Shown here piece after piece: positions 1-7,594 of a stretch of DNA of 21,767 nucleotides. The notes beneath the pieces were generated by a model. The model was not told the origin of the DNA. It did no database searches and saw only the letters and a program-made list of their open reading frames with translations. Source of the stretch: JBCCZC01 sp039188505. Lineage in GTDB: Bacteria > Pseudomonadota > Gammaproteobacteria > Xanthomonadales > SZUA-38. The DNA lies in the NCBI GenBank assembly GCA_039188505.1, contig JBCCZC010000045.1, positions 1 to 21,767 of the forward strand, written 5' to 3'. The translations under genes and the position numbers were made by a program. Numbering within the stretch: position 1 is the stretch's first letter; each line of letters opens with the position of its first letter.

Positions 1-1
1 C

Positions 2-631
2 CATTCGACGACCAAATACCTCAATGGCCACAGCGACATTGTCGGGGGGGCGGTTCTGGCCCGGGACGAAGCGCTTGGCGAGGAGATCGCCTGGTGGGGT
101 AACTGCCTGGGCCTGACGGGCTCGCCCTTCGATGCCTGGCAGTGCCTACGTGGGATCCGGACGCTGTTCGCGCGCCTCCGCCAGCAGCAGGAATCGGCGG
201 CGGAGATCGCCGAGCTCCTCAAGAGTCATCCGGCCGTGCAGGCCGTTCACTACCCGGGCCTCGCCGCCCACCCGCAGCATCGTCTCGCGCGCCGCCAGCA
301 GCGCGGTTTCGGGGCCATGGTCAGCTTCGAGTTGACGGACGAGGACGCAGCGCGGCGCTTCTGTAGCGGGCTTTCCTGCTTCTCGCTCGCCGAGAGTCTT
401 GGCGGGGTCGAAAGTCTGATTGCGCATCCAGCGACGATGACCCACGCTGCCATGGACCCGGCCGCACGGCGCGTCGCGGGGATCTCCGACGGGCTGCTGC
501 GCCTATCCGTCGGCCTCGAGGCGCCGGAAGATCTCACCCGTGATCTCGGCAGCGCACTGGCGCGGGCGGCCGTCACGCCCCGCATGCGCGAGACCCCCGT
601 CATCGCTCGCCCGATCGCGGCGTCGGCCTGA
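2..631 (+). CDS. metB: Cystathionine gamma-synthase / O-succinylhomoserine (thiol)-lyase, 3' part
   Basis: The gene enters from the left edge, so only the last 209 codons are present. The first visible residues read HSTTKYLNGHSD, the PLP-lysine motif of the Cys/Met-metabolism fold-type I enzymes; the Schiff-base lysine is codon 14-16. Further on come AWWGN, TGSPFDAW, RGIRTL, ARQQRGFGAMVSFEL, the substrate-site segment SLAESLGGVESLI, HPATMTHA and a C-terminal RLSVGLE segment. From memory these follow E. coli MetB almost block by block, with roughly 15 extra residues at the C terminus. The enzyme condenses an activated homoserine (O-succinyl or O-acetyl) with cysteine, or sulfide, in methionine synthesis in the cytoplasm. 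MetB is preferred over the closely related MetC or MetZ because of the YLNGHSD and SLGGVESL blocks, but the paralogues are hard to separate without the N-terminal half. Confidence 0.88.
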   Translation, partial: HSTTKYLNGHSDIVGGAVLARDEALGEEIAWWGNCLGLTGSPFDAWQCLRGIRTLFARLRQQQESAAEIAELLKSHPAVQAVHYPGLAAHPQHRLARRQQRGFGAMVSFELTDEDAARRFCSGLSCFSLAESLGGVESLIAHPATMTHAAMDPAARRVAGISDGLLRLSVGLEAPEDLTRDLGSALARAAVTPRMRETPVIARPIAASA

Positions 632-671
632 GGGGTCGTGCTTCGGACAGCACGCCGGTCGCGCCTTCCGA

Positions 672-698
672 CCGGGCCGGAGTAAACTGCCGGCCCGG
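672..698. other. 9-bp inverted repeat between metB and the GNAT gene
   Basis: CCGGGCCGG (672-680) and CCGGCCCGG (690-698) are perfect complements around a 9-base loop that contains TAAACT. There is no T-run after it, so as a terminator it would be atypical. TAAACT (683-688) also resembles a -10 box that could serve the GTG-start gene at 718, although I see no convincing -35. Terminator, promoter with operator, or both remain open. Confidence 0.45.
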
Positions 699-717
699 AA
701 CCTGCGAGGCGGCGCGC

Positions 718-1683
718 GTGCTCGAAGCCGACTACTACATCGAACCCGCCGACTGGCGCTATGACGAGGCGGAACTGCGACCGATCCGAATCACGGTCTT
801 CGTCGAGGAACAGCAGTGCCCGGAGGACGAGGAGTTCGACGCCATCGACCCCGTCAGCCGCCACTTCCTCGCGCGGGATCTGACCGGGACCGTCATCGGC
901 ACCGCTCGCCTGACGCCCGATGGCTACATCGGCCGGATGGCCGTGGCGCCGGCGTGGCGGGGGCGCGGTGTCGGCGCCGCCCTCCTCCAGGCCGGTATCG
1001 ATCTGGCGAGGGCGGAGGGGCGCCCCCAGGTCGAACTCTCGGCGCAGGTCCACGCCATTCCCTTCTACGAGCGCTTCGGCTTCGTGGCCGAGGGTGACGT
1101 CTACGACGAGGTCGGCATTCCCCATCGGCACATGGCACTGGCGCTGACTGCGCTGGATGTGGGCCCGGTCGGCCGGGAGCGCCGCGCTCCGGCAGATCCG
1201 TCCAGTGTTCCCGCGGGCCGCTTCTCGGGCGCCGGCGAATTCACCGACCGGGTGATCGCCCTGATCCGCTGCACAGCGCGCGAACTCGCCGTCTTCACCC
1301 ACGACCTCGAGCCGGCGGCCCTGAACCGGGAGCCGGTCGCCGACGCGCTCCGGGATCTGCTGGTCACAGCCGAGGAACCGCAGGTCCGCGTCGTGATCCG
1401 CGACAGCCGCCGCGCAGTCGAGATCGGCCACCGGTGGCTCGCGCTCGGCCAGCGCCTCTCGTCGGGCCTGCAGTTCCGCAATCCTCCGCGAGAGTTCGAC
1501 GATCGACCCGGTGGTTTCCTCGTGGCAGACGGCCGCCACGTGCTGCATCGCGACAGCTTCGACCGCTGGGACGGCTACGTGCGTATGAACGACCCGTCTC
1601 GCGCGCGCTTGCTGCTGGAAGACTTCATGACCGCCTGGGAGCACGGTACGCGCGACCCGCGCACGGTCCGCCTCGATCTCTGA
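718..1683 (+). CDS. GNAT family N-acetyltransferase with C-terminal PLD-like (DUF7931-type) domain
   Basis: The 321-residue protein has two parts. Residues 1-145 form a GNAT acetyltransferase: the acetyl-CoA pyrophosphate loop reads RGRGVG (81-86) after RMAVAPAW, and the fold ends in FYERFGFVAEGDVYDEVGIPH (about 116-136), typical of ElaA/YjcF-like members. Acceptor substrates of this subgroup are mostly unknown. Residues about 165-321 are an additional domain (EFTDRVIALIRCTARELAVFTHDL... HRWLALGQRLSS... HRDSFDRWDGYVRMNDPSRARLLLEDF) that recalls the phospholipase-D-like DUF7931 family, but I see no HKD motif, so it is probably not a nuclease or phospholipase. The GTG start at 718 is preceded by GAGGCGG (706-712). 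The gene lies 86 bases after metB and could be read through from it. Family assignment of the second half is from memory. Confidence 0.8.
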   Translation: MLEADYYIEPADWRYDEAELRPIRITVFVEEQQCPEDEEFDAIDPVSRHFLARDLTGTVIGTARLTPDGYIGRMAVAPAWRGRGVGAALLQAGIDLARAEGRPQVELSAQVHAIPFYERFGFVAEGDVYDEVGIPHRHMALALTALDVGPVGRERRAPADPSSVPAGRFSGAGEFTDRVIALIRCTARELAVFTHDLEPAALNREPVADALRDLLVTAEEPQVRVVIRDSRRAVEIGHRWLALGQRLSSGLQFRNPPREFDDRPGGFLVADGRHVLHRDSFDRWDGYVRMNDPSRARLLLEDFMTAWEHGTRDPRTVRLDL

Positions 1684-1759
1684 AGCGGAGGACAGATCCA
1701 GGCGTACTCAGCTGATCCGGACCGCTCGTCCACTGTCCCGAAGCTCCCTCCGCGGGCCT

Positions 1760-1794
1760 AGCCAGAGGTCGAATCGACCTCGCGGCGGCTGGCT
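1760..1794. other. Hairpin downstream of the GNAT gene
   Basis: GAGGTCG (1765-1771) and CGACCTC (1775-1781) form a 7-bp stem with a 3-base loop. Outer arms AGCCA (1760-1764) and TGGCT (1790-1794) can add five pairs across an asymmetric bulge. No T-run follows, so it is only a possible factor-dependent terminator for the upstream gene or a structural element ahead of the sucA promoter. Confidence 0.35.
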
Positions 1795-1797
1795 GTG

Positions 1798-1827
1798 AAG
1801 ATCGTCGCACGATGTGGTGACGATCTT
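1798..1827. promoter_or_regulatory. 9-bp inverted repeat at the sucA promoter (candidate operator)
   Basis: AAGATCGTC (1798-1806) and GACGATCTT (1819-1827) are perfect inverted copies separated by 12 bases. The right arm overlaps the first bases of the candidate -35 box, so a dimeric repressor bound here would block the sucA promoter. It could instead be a hairpin ending the upstream transcript, but no T-run follows. Confidence 0.4.
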
Positions 1828-1856
1828 GCGAAGACCGAAGCACGTTGGGGTATAAT
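1826..1856 (+). promoter_or_regulatory. Promoter for sucA-sucB-lpd
   Basis: A consensus -10 box TATAAT lies at 1851-1856. The best -35 candidate is TTGCGA (1826-1831), four of six consensus bases, with a long 19-base spacer. The predicted transcript start near 1863 gives a leader of about 120 bases before the GTG codon at 1983. A perfect -10 box is rare in such GC-rich DNA, so the -10 call is firmer than the -35. Confidence 0.6.
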
Positions 1857-1982
1857 TTGGGCCTTGAATCCTGTGCAAGCTCCCGGTCCTTCCCATGTCG
1901 ACACCGCGCATCAGCCAACGCCTGCCGGCGGTGCCGGAGAGGGATCGCGTGTGGCTGCCGAGCGGGCGGAGAACGACCTGAA

Positions 1983-4850
1983 GTGAGCTCCAAACTCGAG
2001 CAATTCCTGAAGACCACCCACATCTCGGGCGGCAATGCGGCCTGGGTCGAGGCGCTGTACGAGCAGTTCCTGGAAGATCCGCAGCAGGTCCCCGAGGACT
2101 GGCGCGCGTACTTCACCGATGTCCATGGCGCTGACGGCGACAGCAATGGCGTCGAGATCGGGCATGGCCCGGTGCGCGAGCGGTTCCTCGAGCTTGGCCG
2201 CCGCAGCCGCGGCGGTGCGACAGCGGTGAACGGCGGCGTCGGCGGCTATCCCACGATCCAGGGTCAGAAACAGGCGGCGGTCTCGAAGATGATCAACGCC
2301 TACCGGATCCGGGGTCACCAGAATGCCGACCTCGACCCGCTCGGGTTGACCGTCCGGCCGCCGGTGCCGGATCTCGACCCCGCCTACCACGGCCTCGACG
2401 GCGGCGATCACGAAACCAGCTTCAATACGGGTAGCCTCGCCGCGCCCGGCGAACTGAAGCTCTCCGAGATCCTGACGATCCTCCGGGAGACCTACTGCGG
2501 CACCATCGGCGCCGAGTACATGCACATCGCCGAGACCACGGAGCGCCGGTGGCTCCAGGAACGCCTCGAGCGGAGCCACGGCAACTTCGGATTCACCGAG
2601 GCCGAGCGACGCAACACGCTGCAGAAGCTGACGGCAGCGGAGGGCCTCGAACGTTACCTGCACACGAAATACGTGGGCCAGAAGCGTTTCTCGCTTGAAG
2701 GTGGCGACTCCCTGATTCCGCTTCTCCACGGCCTGGTTCAGCGGGCGGGCTCGCAGGGCGTGAGCGAGGTCGTGCTCGGGATGGCCCACCGCGGACGCCT
2801 GAACGCCCTCGTCAACATCCTCGGCAAATCACCGAAGGACCTCTTCGAGGAGTTCGAGGGCAAGGTCGACCTCCACGATCCGGCCCACTCGGGAGACGTG
2901 AAGTACCACATGGGCTTTTCCTCCGACATGGACACGCCGGGGGAGCGGGTACACCTCTCGATGGGCTTCAACCCCTCCCACCTGGAGATCATCAACCCGG
3001 TCATTGCCGGTTCGGCGCGTGCTCGCCAGACCCGCCGCGAGGACGCCGAGCACCGCGAGGTGCTGCCGCTGCTCGTCCACGGTGACGCGGCCTTTGCGGG
3101 TCAGGGCGTGATCATGGAACTCTTCAACATGTCGCAGGCGCGTGGCTTCGCGGTCGGCGGCACGGTCCACGTCATCGTCAACAACCAGATCGGCTTCACG
3201 ACCTCCAATCCGCTGGACGCGCGCTCGACCTTCTACTGCACGGAAGTTGCGAAGATGGTCCAGGCGCCGATCCTGCACGTGAACGGAGACGATCCCGACG
3301 CGGTGATGTTCTGCATGCAGATCGCGCTCGACTACCGCATGCAATTCAGCAAGGACGTCGTGATCGATCTGGTCTGCTACCGGCGGCACGGTCACAACGA
3401 GGCCGACGAACCGGCCGCAACCCAGCCGCTCATGTACCAGAAGATCCGCTCGATGCGCTCGACGCGCGAGCTCTACGCCGAACGCCTCGTCGGCGAAGGC
3501 CTGGTGACGGAAGATGACGTCGCGACCATGCAGCGCGCCTACCGCGACGCGCTCGACGACGGGCACCCGGTGACGGAGATCCACGACGGCCCCTTCGAGA
3601 ACAAGTACATCATCGACTGGCGACCGCACCTCGCGGGGACCCTCGACGAGGTCGTCGATACGACCCTGACGGCCGAGCGCGCGCAGACGCTGGCCGACAA
3701 GATCCTCACCATTCCGGACGACGTGAAGCTGCATCCGCGCGTCCAGCGGATCTACCACGACCGGCGCGGCATGGCTGCCGGCGAGATCCGCATGGACTGG
3801 GGCTTTGCCGAGACCATGGCCTACGCCGCGCTGCTCGAAGATGGCTACCGCCTCCGCTTGGTCGGCCAGGACAGCGGCCGCGGCACTTTCTTCCACCGCC
3901 ATGCGGACCTGCACAACCAGACCGACGGCAGCATCTATACGCCGCTCCGGAACATCGTCCCCGACGATCCCCGGCAGGTGACGATCATCGACTCGCTCCT
4001 ATCCGAGGAGGCCGTGCTCGGCTTCGAGTACGGCTACTCGAGCTCCGATCCGCGCACGCTCGTCATCTGGGAGGGCCAGTTCGGCGACTTCGTGAACGGC
4101 GCCCAGGTGGTCATCGACCAGTTCATCAGCTCGGGCGAAGGCAAGTGGGGCCGCCTGAGCGGCCTGGTCATGTTCTTGCCGCATGGCTACGAGGGCCAGG
4201 GCCCGGAGCACTCCTCCGCTCGGCTCGAGCGGTTCATGCAGCTCTGCGCCCACAACAACATGCAGGTGTGCGTCCCGACCACGCCCGCGCAGATGTTCCA
4301 CATGCTGCGCCGGCAGATGATGCGGGCAACGCGGAAGCCGCTTATCGTCCTGACGCCGAAGAGCCTGCTGCGGAACAAGGCCTCGACCTCCACGTTGAAG
4401 CAGCTGGAGAAGGGCCGCTTCCGCAATATCATCCCGGATCGCGTCGTCCGTGAGCCCGAGCAGAGCGAACGCGTGGTCCTCAGCGCTGGCAAGGTCTTCT
4501 ACGATCTCGCCATCGAGCGCGAGAAGCGCGGCCTCGCCCAGCTGCCGCTGATTCGCATCGAGCAGCTCTACCCGTTCCCGCGGGAGCTGCTGACCGCGGA
4601 GCTGGGTCGCTTCCCGAACGCGAAAGAAGTGGCCTGGTGCCAGGAAGAACCCATGAACCAGGGCGCGTGGTACCAGATCAAGCACCACCTGCAGGCCTGC
4701 CTGCGCCCCGACCAGCGCCTGCTCTATGCCGGTCGGGACGGCTCTTCGGCCCCGGCCGTTGGCTACTACAAGCTGCATGTCGAACAACAGAACGCCCTCG
4801 TCGACGAAGCATTGACCGTCGGCAAGGGAAAAGAACTCGTAACGGAGTGA
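1983..4850 (+). CDS. sucA: 2-oxoglutarate dehydrogenase E1 component
   Basis: E1 is the thiamine-diphosphate subunit that decarboxylates 2-oxoglutarate and passes the succinyl group to the lipoyl arm of SucB in the TCA cycle. The N terminus has the E2-contact motif SGGNAAWVEALYEQFLEDP. The protein then shows KRFSLEGGDSLIP, GMAHRGRLN with H269, KYHMGF with H309 (equivalents, by alignment from memory, of E. coli H260 and H298), HGDAAFAGQG with D368, NNQIGFTTSNP with N400/N401, and CYRRHGHNEADEP. The C-terminal transketolase-like part carries SGRGTFFHRHA, PHGYEGQGPEHSSARLERF and WCQEEPMNQGAWY. GTG 1983 is chosen because GGAGAA lies at 1968-1973 with 9-base spacing and the product (955 residues) has normal family length. 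The longer in-frame start at 1845 overlaps the -10 box. sucB begins 10 bases after the stop. Confidence 0.97.
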   Translation: MSSKLEQFLKTTHISGGNAAWVEALYEQFLEDPQQVPEDWRAYFTDVHGADGDSNGVEIGHGPVRERFLELGRRSRGGATAVNGGVGGYPTIQGQKQAAVSKMINAYRIRGHQNADLDPLGLTVRPPVPDLDPAYHGLDGGDHETSFNTGSLAAPGELKLSEILTILRETYCGTIGAEYMHIAETTERRWLQERLERSHGNFGFTEAERRNTLQKLTAAEGLERYLHTKYVGQKRFSLEGGDSLIPLLHGLVQRAGSQGVSEVVLGMAHRGRLNALVNILGKSPKDLFEEFEGKVDLHDPAHSGDVKYHMGFSSDMDTPGERVHLSMGFNPSHLEIINPVIAGSARARQTRREDAEHREVLPLLVHGDAAFAGQGVIMELFNMSQARGFAVGGTVHVIVNNQIGFTTSNPLDARSTFYCTEVAKMVQAPILHVNGDDPDAVMFCMQIALDYRMQFSKDVVIDLVCYRRHGHNEADEPAATQPLMYQKIRSMRSTRELYAERLVGEGLVTEDDVATMQRAYRDALDDGHPVTEIHDGPFENKYIIDWRPHLAGTLDEVVDTTLTAERAQTLADKILTIPDDVKLHPRVQRIYHDRRGMAAGEIRMDWGFAETMAYAALLEDGYRLRLVGQDSGRGTFFHRHADLHNQTDGSIYTPLRNIVPDDPRQVTIIDSLLSEEAVLGFEYGYSSSDPRTLVIWEGQFGDFVNGAQVVIDQFISSGEGKWGRLSGLVMFLPHGYEGQGPEHSSARLERFMQLCAHNNMQVCVPTTPAQMFHMLRRQMMRATRKPLIVLTPKSLLRNKASTSTLKQLEKGRFRNIIPDRVVREPEQSERVVLSAGKVFYDLAIEREKRGLAQLPLIRIEQLYPFPRELLTAELGRFPNAKEVAWCQEEPMNQGAWYQIKHHLQACLRPDQRLLYAGRDGSSAPAVGYYKLHVEQQNALVDEALTVGKGKELVTE

Positions 4851-4860
4851 GCGAAGCAAG

Positions 4861-6090
4861 ATGACCATCGAAGTCAAGGTCCCGGTCCTGCCCGAATCCG
4901 TCGCCGATGCGACGATCGCCACGTGGCACAAGCAGCCGGGAGACCCGGTCCGCCGTGATGAAAACCTGATCGATCTGGAAACCGACAAGGTCGTTCTCGA
5001 GGTGCCCTCCCCGACCGACGGCGTGCTCGCCGATGTGAAGGTGGCCGAGGGTGACGTCGTCACCGAGGGACAATTGCTCGGCATGATCGAGGAAGGGGCC
5101 GCCCCGGCCGAACCCGCTGAACCCGCAGAAACTCCCGCGGAGGACGCGCCAGCGGAGCCTGCTGACGAGGCTGTGGCAGCCCCCTACCCCGGCGGCGAGG
5201 CCAAGCTCGTCGACGGCATGAGCCCGTCCGCACGGCGCCTGGCGGCCGACAACGCCGTCGATGCAACCGCGATCGAAGGCTCGGGCCGCGGCGGCCGCAT
5301 CACGCGCGAAGACGTCGCGGGCCATATGGCCGGCGGCGGCGAAGCTGCGCCTGCCGCGCCGGCAGCTGCGGCCCCGCTCCCCGCCGGCGACCGCCCGGTC
5401 GAGCGTGTGAAAATGACCCGCCTGCGCCAGCGCATCGCCGAGCGCATGATCGACGCCCAGAGTACGGCCGCCATGCTCACGTCGTTCAACGAGGTCGACC
5501 TCGGCAACGTCATGGCTCTCCGCGCGAAGTACAAGGCCGACTTCCAGGATCGCCACGGCGTGAAGCTCGGTTTCATGTCCTTCTTCGTAAAAGCCTGCTG
5601 CGAAGCGCTGAAGAAGCACCCGATCGTCAATGCCTCGGTCGACGACGGCGACATCATCTACCACGGCTACTGTGACGTCGGGATTGCCGTGAGCACGGAA
5701 CGCGGCCTGATGGTTCCCGTCGTTCGCGACGCCGACGCCATGACCCTGGCCGAGATCGAAAAAGCGATCGCCGACTACGCAGGTCAGGCCCGCAGTGGCT
5801 CCATCAAGCTCGAGGACCTCCAGGGCGGCACCTTCACGATCACCAACGGTGGCGTCTTCGGCTCCCTGATCTCGACACCGATCCTCAACATGCCGCAGAG
5901 CGCGATCCTGGGCATGCACGCCATCAAGCAGCGTCCGATGGTGGTCGACGGCGAGATCGTCGCCCGGCCGATGATGTACATCGCCCTGACCTACGATCAC
6001 CGGATCGTGGATGGCCAGGACGCCGTGCTCTTCCTCGTGGCGGTCAAGGAAGCGCTCGAGGATCCGTCGCGGCTGCTGCTGAACCTCTGA
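4861..6090 (+). CDS. sucB: Dihydrolipoyl succinyltransferase, E2 of 2-oxoglutarate dehydrogenase
   Basis: SucB is the core of the complex: it carries the lipoyl arm and transfers the succinyl group to CoA. Residues 1-77 are one lipoyl domain with the acceptor lysine K43 in ETDKVVLEV. An Ala/Pro/Glu-rich flexible linker follows (about 79-107). The peripheral-subunit-binding domain is near 121-156 (SPSARRLAADN ... GRGGRITREDV), then a second Ala/Pro linker, and the catalytic domain from about 178 to 409 with the DHRIVDGQD motif (catalytic H380, D384). The length of 409 residues is normal. Succinyl rather than acetyl specificity is inferred from the single lipoyl domain and from pairing with sucA. 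ATG 4861 has GGAG (4844-4847) upstream, at the end of sucA, which suggests translational coupling. Confidence 0.97.
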   Translation: MTIEVKVPVLPESVADATIATWHKQPGDPVRRDENLIDLETDKVVLEVPSPTDGVLADVKVAEGDVVTEGQLLGMIEEGAAPAEPAEPAETPAEDAPAEPADEAVAAPYPGGEAKLVDGMSPSARRLAADNAVDATAIEGSGRGGRITREDVAGHMAGGGEAAPAAPAAAAPLPAGDRPVERVKMTRLRQRIAERMIDAQSTAAMLTSFNEVDLGNVMALRAKYKADFQDRHGVKLGFMSFFVKACCEALKKHPIVNASVDDGDIIYHGYCDVGIAVSTERGLMVPVVRDADAMTLAEIEKAIADYAGQARSGSIKLEDLQGGTFTITNGGVFGSLISTPILNMPQSAILGMHAIKQRPMVVDGEIVARPMMYIALTYDHRIVDGQDAVLFLVAVKEALEDPSRLLLNL

Positions 6091-6097
6091 CACCCGA

Positions 6098-6151
6098 TCG
6101 CGGCCGCCTGGCCGCGACATCGCATCGAGGGGCCGGTCGGATGCCGGCCCC
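6098..6151. other. Two tandem GC-rich hairpins between sucB and lpd
   Basis: The 79-base gap holds two perfect inverted repeats. TCGCGGCC (6098-6105) pairs with GGCCGCGA (6110-6117) over a 4-base loop, and GGGGCCGG (6129-6136) pairs with CCGGCCCC (6144-6151) over a 7-base loop. No T-run follows either one. Their position inside a transcription unit suggests 3' protection of sucAB mRNA, a processing site, or partial termination that sets the lpd level. Confidence 0.55.
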
Positions 6152-6169
6152 GCAAGGACGGAAAACACC

Positions 6170-7594
6170 ATGAGCGAATTCGACGTCATCGTCATCGGCG
6201 CCGGTCCGGCCGGCTATCCGGCGGCCATCCGCGCCGCCCAGCTCGGCCTGAAAACGGCCATCATCGACGACTTCCGCGGCAAGGACGGCAAGCCGGCCCT
6301 CGGCGGCACCTGCCTGAACGTCGGCTGCATTCCCTCGAAGGCGCTGCTCGATTCGAGCAAACACTACGAGCATGTCCAGCACGACTACGCCAGCCACGGC
6401 ATCACGGCCACGGGCGTCGAGATCGACGTACCAACCATGATTGCCCGCAAGGACAAGGTGGTGAAGCAGCTGACGGGTGGCGTCGGGCAGCTGGTCAAGG
6501 GCAACGGGATCGAGCACTTCGCCGGCCATGGCAAGCTGCTGGCCGACCGCAAGGTCCAGGTCACGCCGATGGATGGCGGCGAGCCGCAGGTGATCGCGGG
6601 CAAGCACGTGATCCTGGCGGCCGGCTCGATTCCGATCGAGATCCCCAACGTCGCCTTCGACGGCGAGTACATCCTCGACAACGCCGGCGCCCTCGACATC
6701 GAGTCGGTACCGGCGCGCCTCGGCGTGATCGGTGCTGGCGTCATCGGCCTCGAGCTCGGCAGCGTCTGGCGCCGCCTCGGTTCGGAGGTGGTCCTGCTCG
6801 AGGCCCTGCCCGGCTTCCTCGCCGCCTGCGACAAGGACATTGCCCGGGCCTCGCAGCGGGAATTCAAGAAGCAGGGACTCGATATCCGTCTGGGCACGAT
6901 GGTGAAGTCGGCCGTCGTGAAGGATGGCGCGGTCGAGGTTACCTACAGCCACAAGGACGAGGAGGCGACGATGACCGTTGACCGCCTCCTCGTGGCCGTT
7001 GGCCGCAAGGCCAACACCGCGGGGCTGCTCGCCGACGATTCGGGTGTCGCGGTCGACGAGCGCGGTCGGATCGTCGTTGATGACGACTGCCGCACCGCCG
7101 TCGAGGGCGTCTGGGCCATCGGCGACGCCGTGCGTGGCCCCATGCTGGCCCACAAGGGCACCGAGGAAGGCATTGCGGTGGCCGAACGGATCAACGGCGG
7201 CAAGCCACACATCGATCTCCATCACGTGCCCTGGGTCATCTACACCGAGCCGGAGATCGCGTGGGTCGGCTACACCGAGCAGGAGGTCAAGGCCGCAGGG
7301 ACGCCCTACAGAACAGGCTCTTTCCCGTTCGCGGCTACCGGCCGCGCCCTGGCGGCCGGTAGTCCCGGCGGCATGGTGAAGGTGATCGCCCACGCCGAAA
7401 CGGATCGACTCCTGGGCGTACACATCGTTGGCAGCAACGCCTCCGAGCTGATCGCCGAAGCCGTTGTCACCATGGAATTCGCGGGCTGCGCCGAGGACCT
7501 CGCCACGATCGTGCACGCCCACCCGACGATGTCGGAGGCCGTCCACGAGGCCGCCCTCTCGGTGGCCAAGCGCGCGATCCACCGCGTCAACTGA
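6170..7594 (+). CDS. lpd: Dihydrolipoyl dehydrogenase (E3)
   Basis: This FAD flavoprotein reoxidises the dihydrolipoyl arm of SucB with NAD+; it may also serve other 2-oxoacid dehydrogenases and the glycine cleavage system. The FAD fold starts at GAGPAGYPAA (10-19). The redox-active disulfide is GGTCLNVGCIPSK with C48 and C53. A second Rossmann motif, GVIGAGVIGLELG (about 185-197), binds NAD. The FAD-contact AIGDAVRGPMLAHKG block follows, and the C-terminal dimer domain ends in HAHPTMSE, giving the catalytic pair H451-E456. The 474 residues match the family. AAGGA (6154-6158) is the ribosome-binding site for ATG 6170. The gene is third in the sucAB unit, and its stop codon overlaps the start of the next gene. 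Confidence 0.97.
   Translation: MSEFDVIVIGAGPAGYPAAIRAAQLGLKTAIIDDFRGKDGKPALGGTCLNVGCIPSKALLDSSKHYEHVQHDYASHGITATGVEIDVPTMIARKDKVVKQLTGGVGQLVKGNGIEHFAGHGKLLADRKVQVTPMDGGEPQVIAGKHVILAAGSIPIEIPNVAFDGEYILDNAGALDIESVPARLGVIGAGVIGLELGSVWRRLGSEVVLLEALPGFLAACDKDIARASQREFKKQGLDIRLGTMVKSAVVKDGAVEVTYSHKDEEATMTVDRLLVAVGRKANTAGLLADDSGVAVDERGRIVVDDDCRTAVEGVWAIGDAVRGPMLAHKGTEEGIAVAERINGGKPHIDLHHVPWVIYTEPEIAWVGYTEQEVKAAGTPYRTGSFPFAATGRALAAGSPGGMVKVIAHAETDRLLGVHIVGSNASELIAEAVVTMEFAGCAEDLATIVHAHPTMSEAVHEAALSVAKRAIHRVN

Noticed and set aside
250..1644. Minus-strand open frame of 464 codons across metB and the GNAT gene
   Set aside because: It is antisense to two well-supported genes and has no family motif; high GC content leaves such shadow frames open.
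1845..1982. Upstream extension of sucA to a TTG at 1845
   Set aside because: It overlaps the TATAAT box, adds a Cys/Arg-rich stretch unlike any E1 protein, and a proper ribosome-binding site lies before GTG 1983.
2829..3914. Minus-strand open frame within sucA
   Set aside because: Antisense shadow of a strongly conserved coding region; no recognisable domain.
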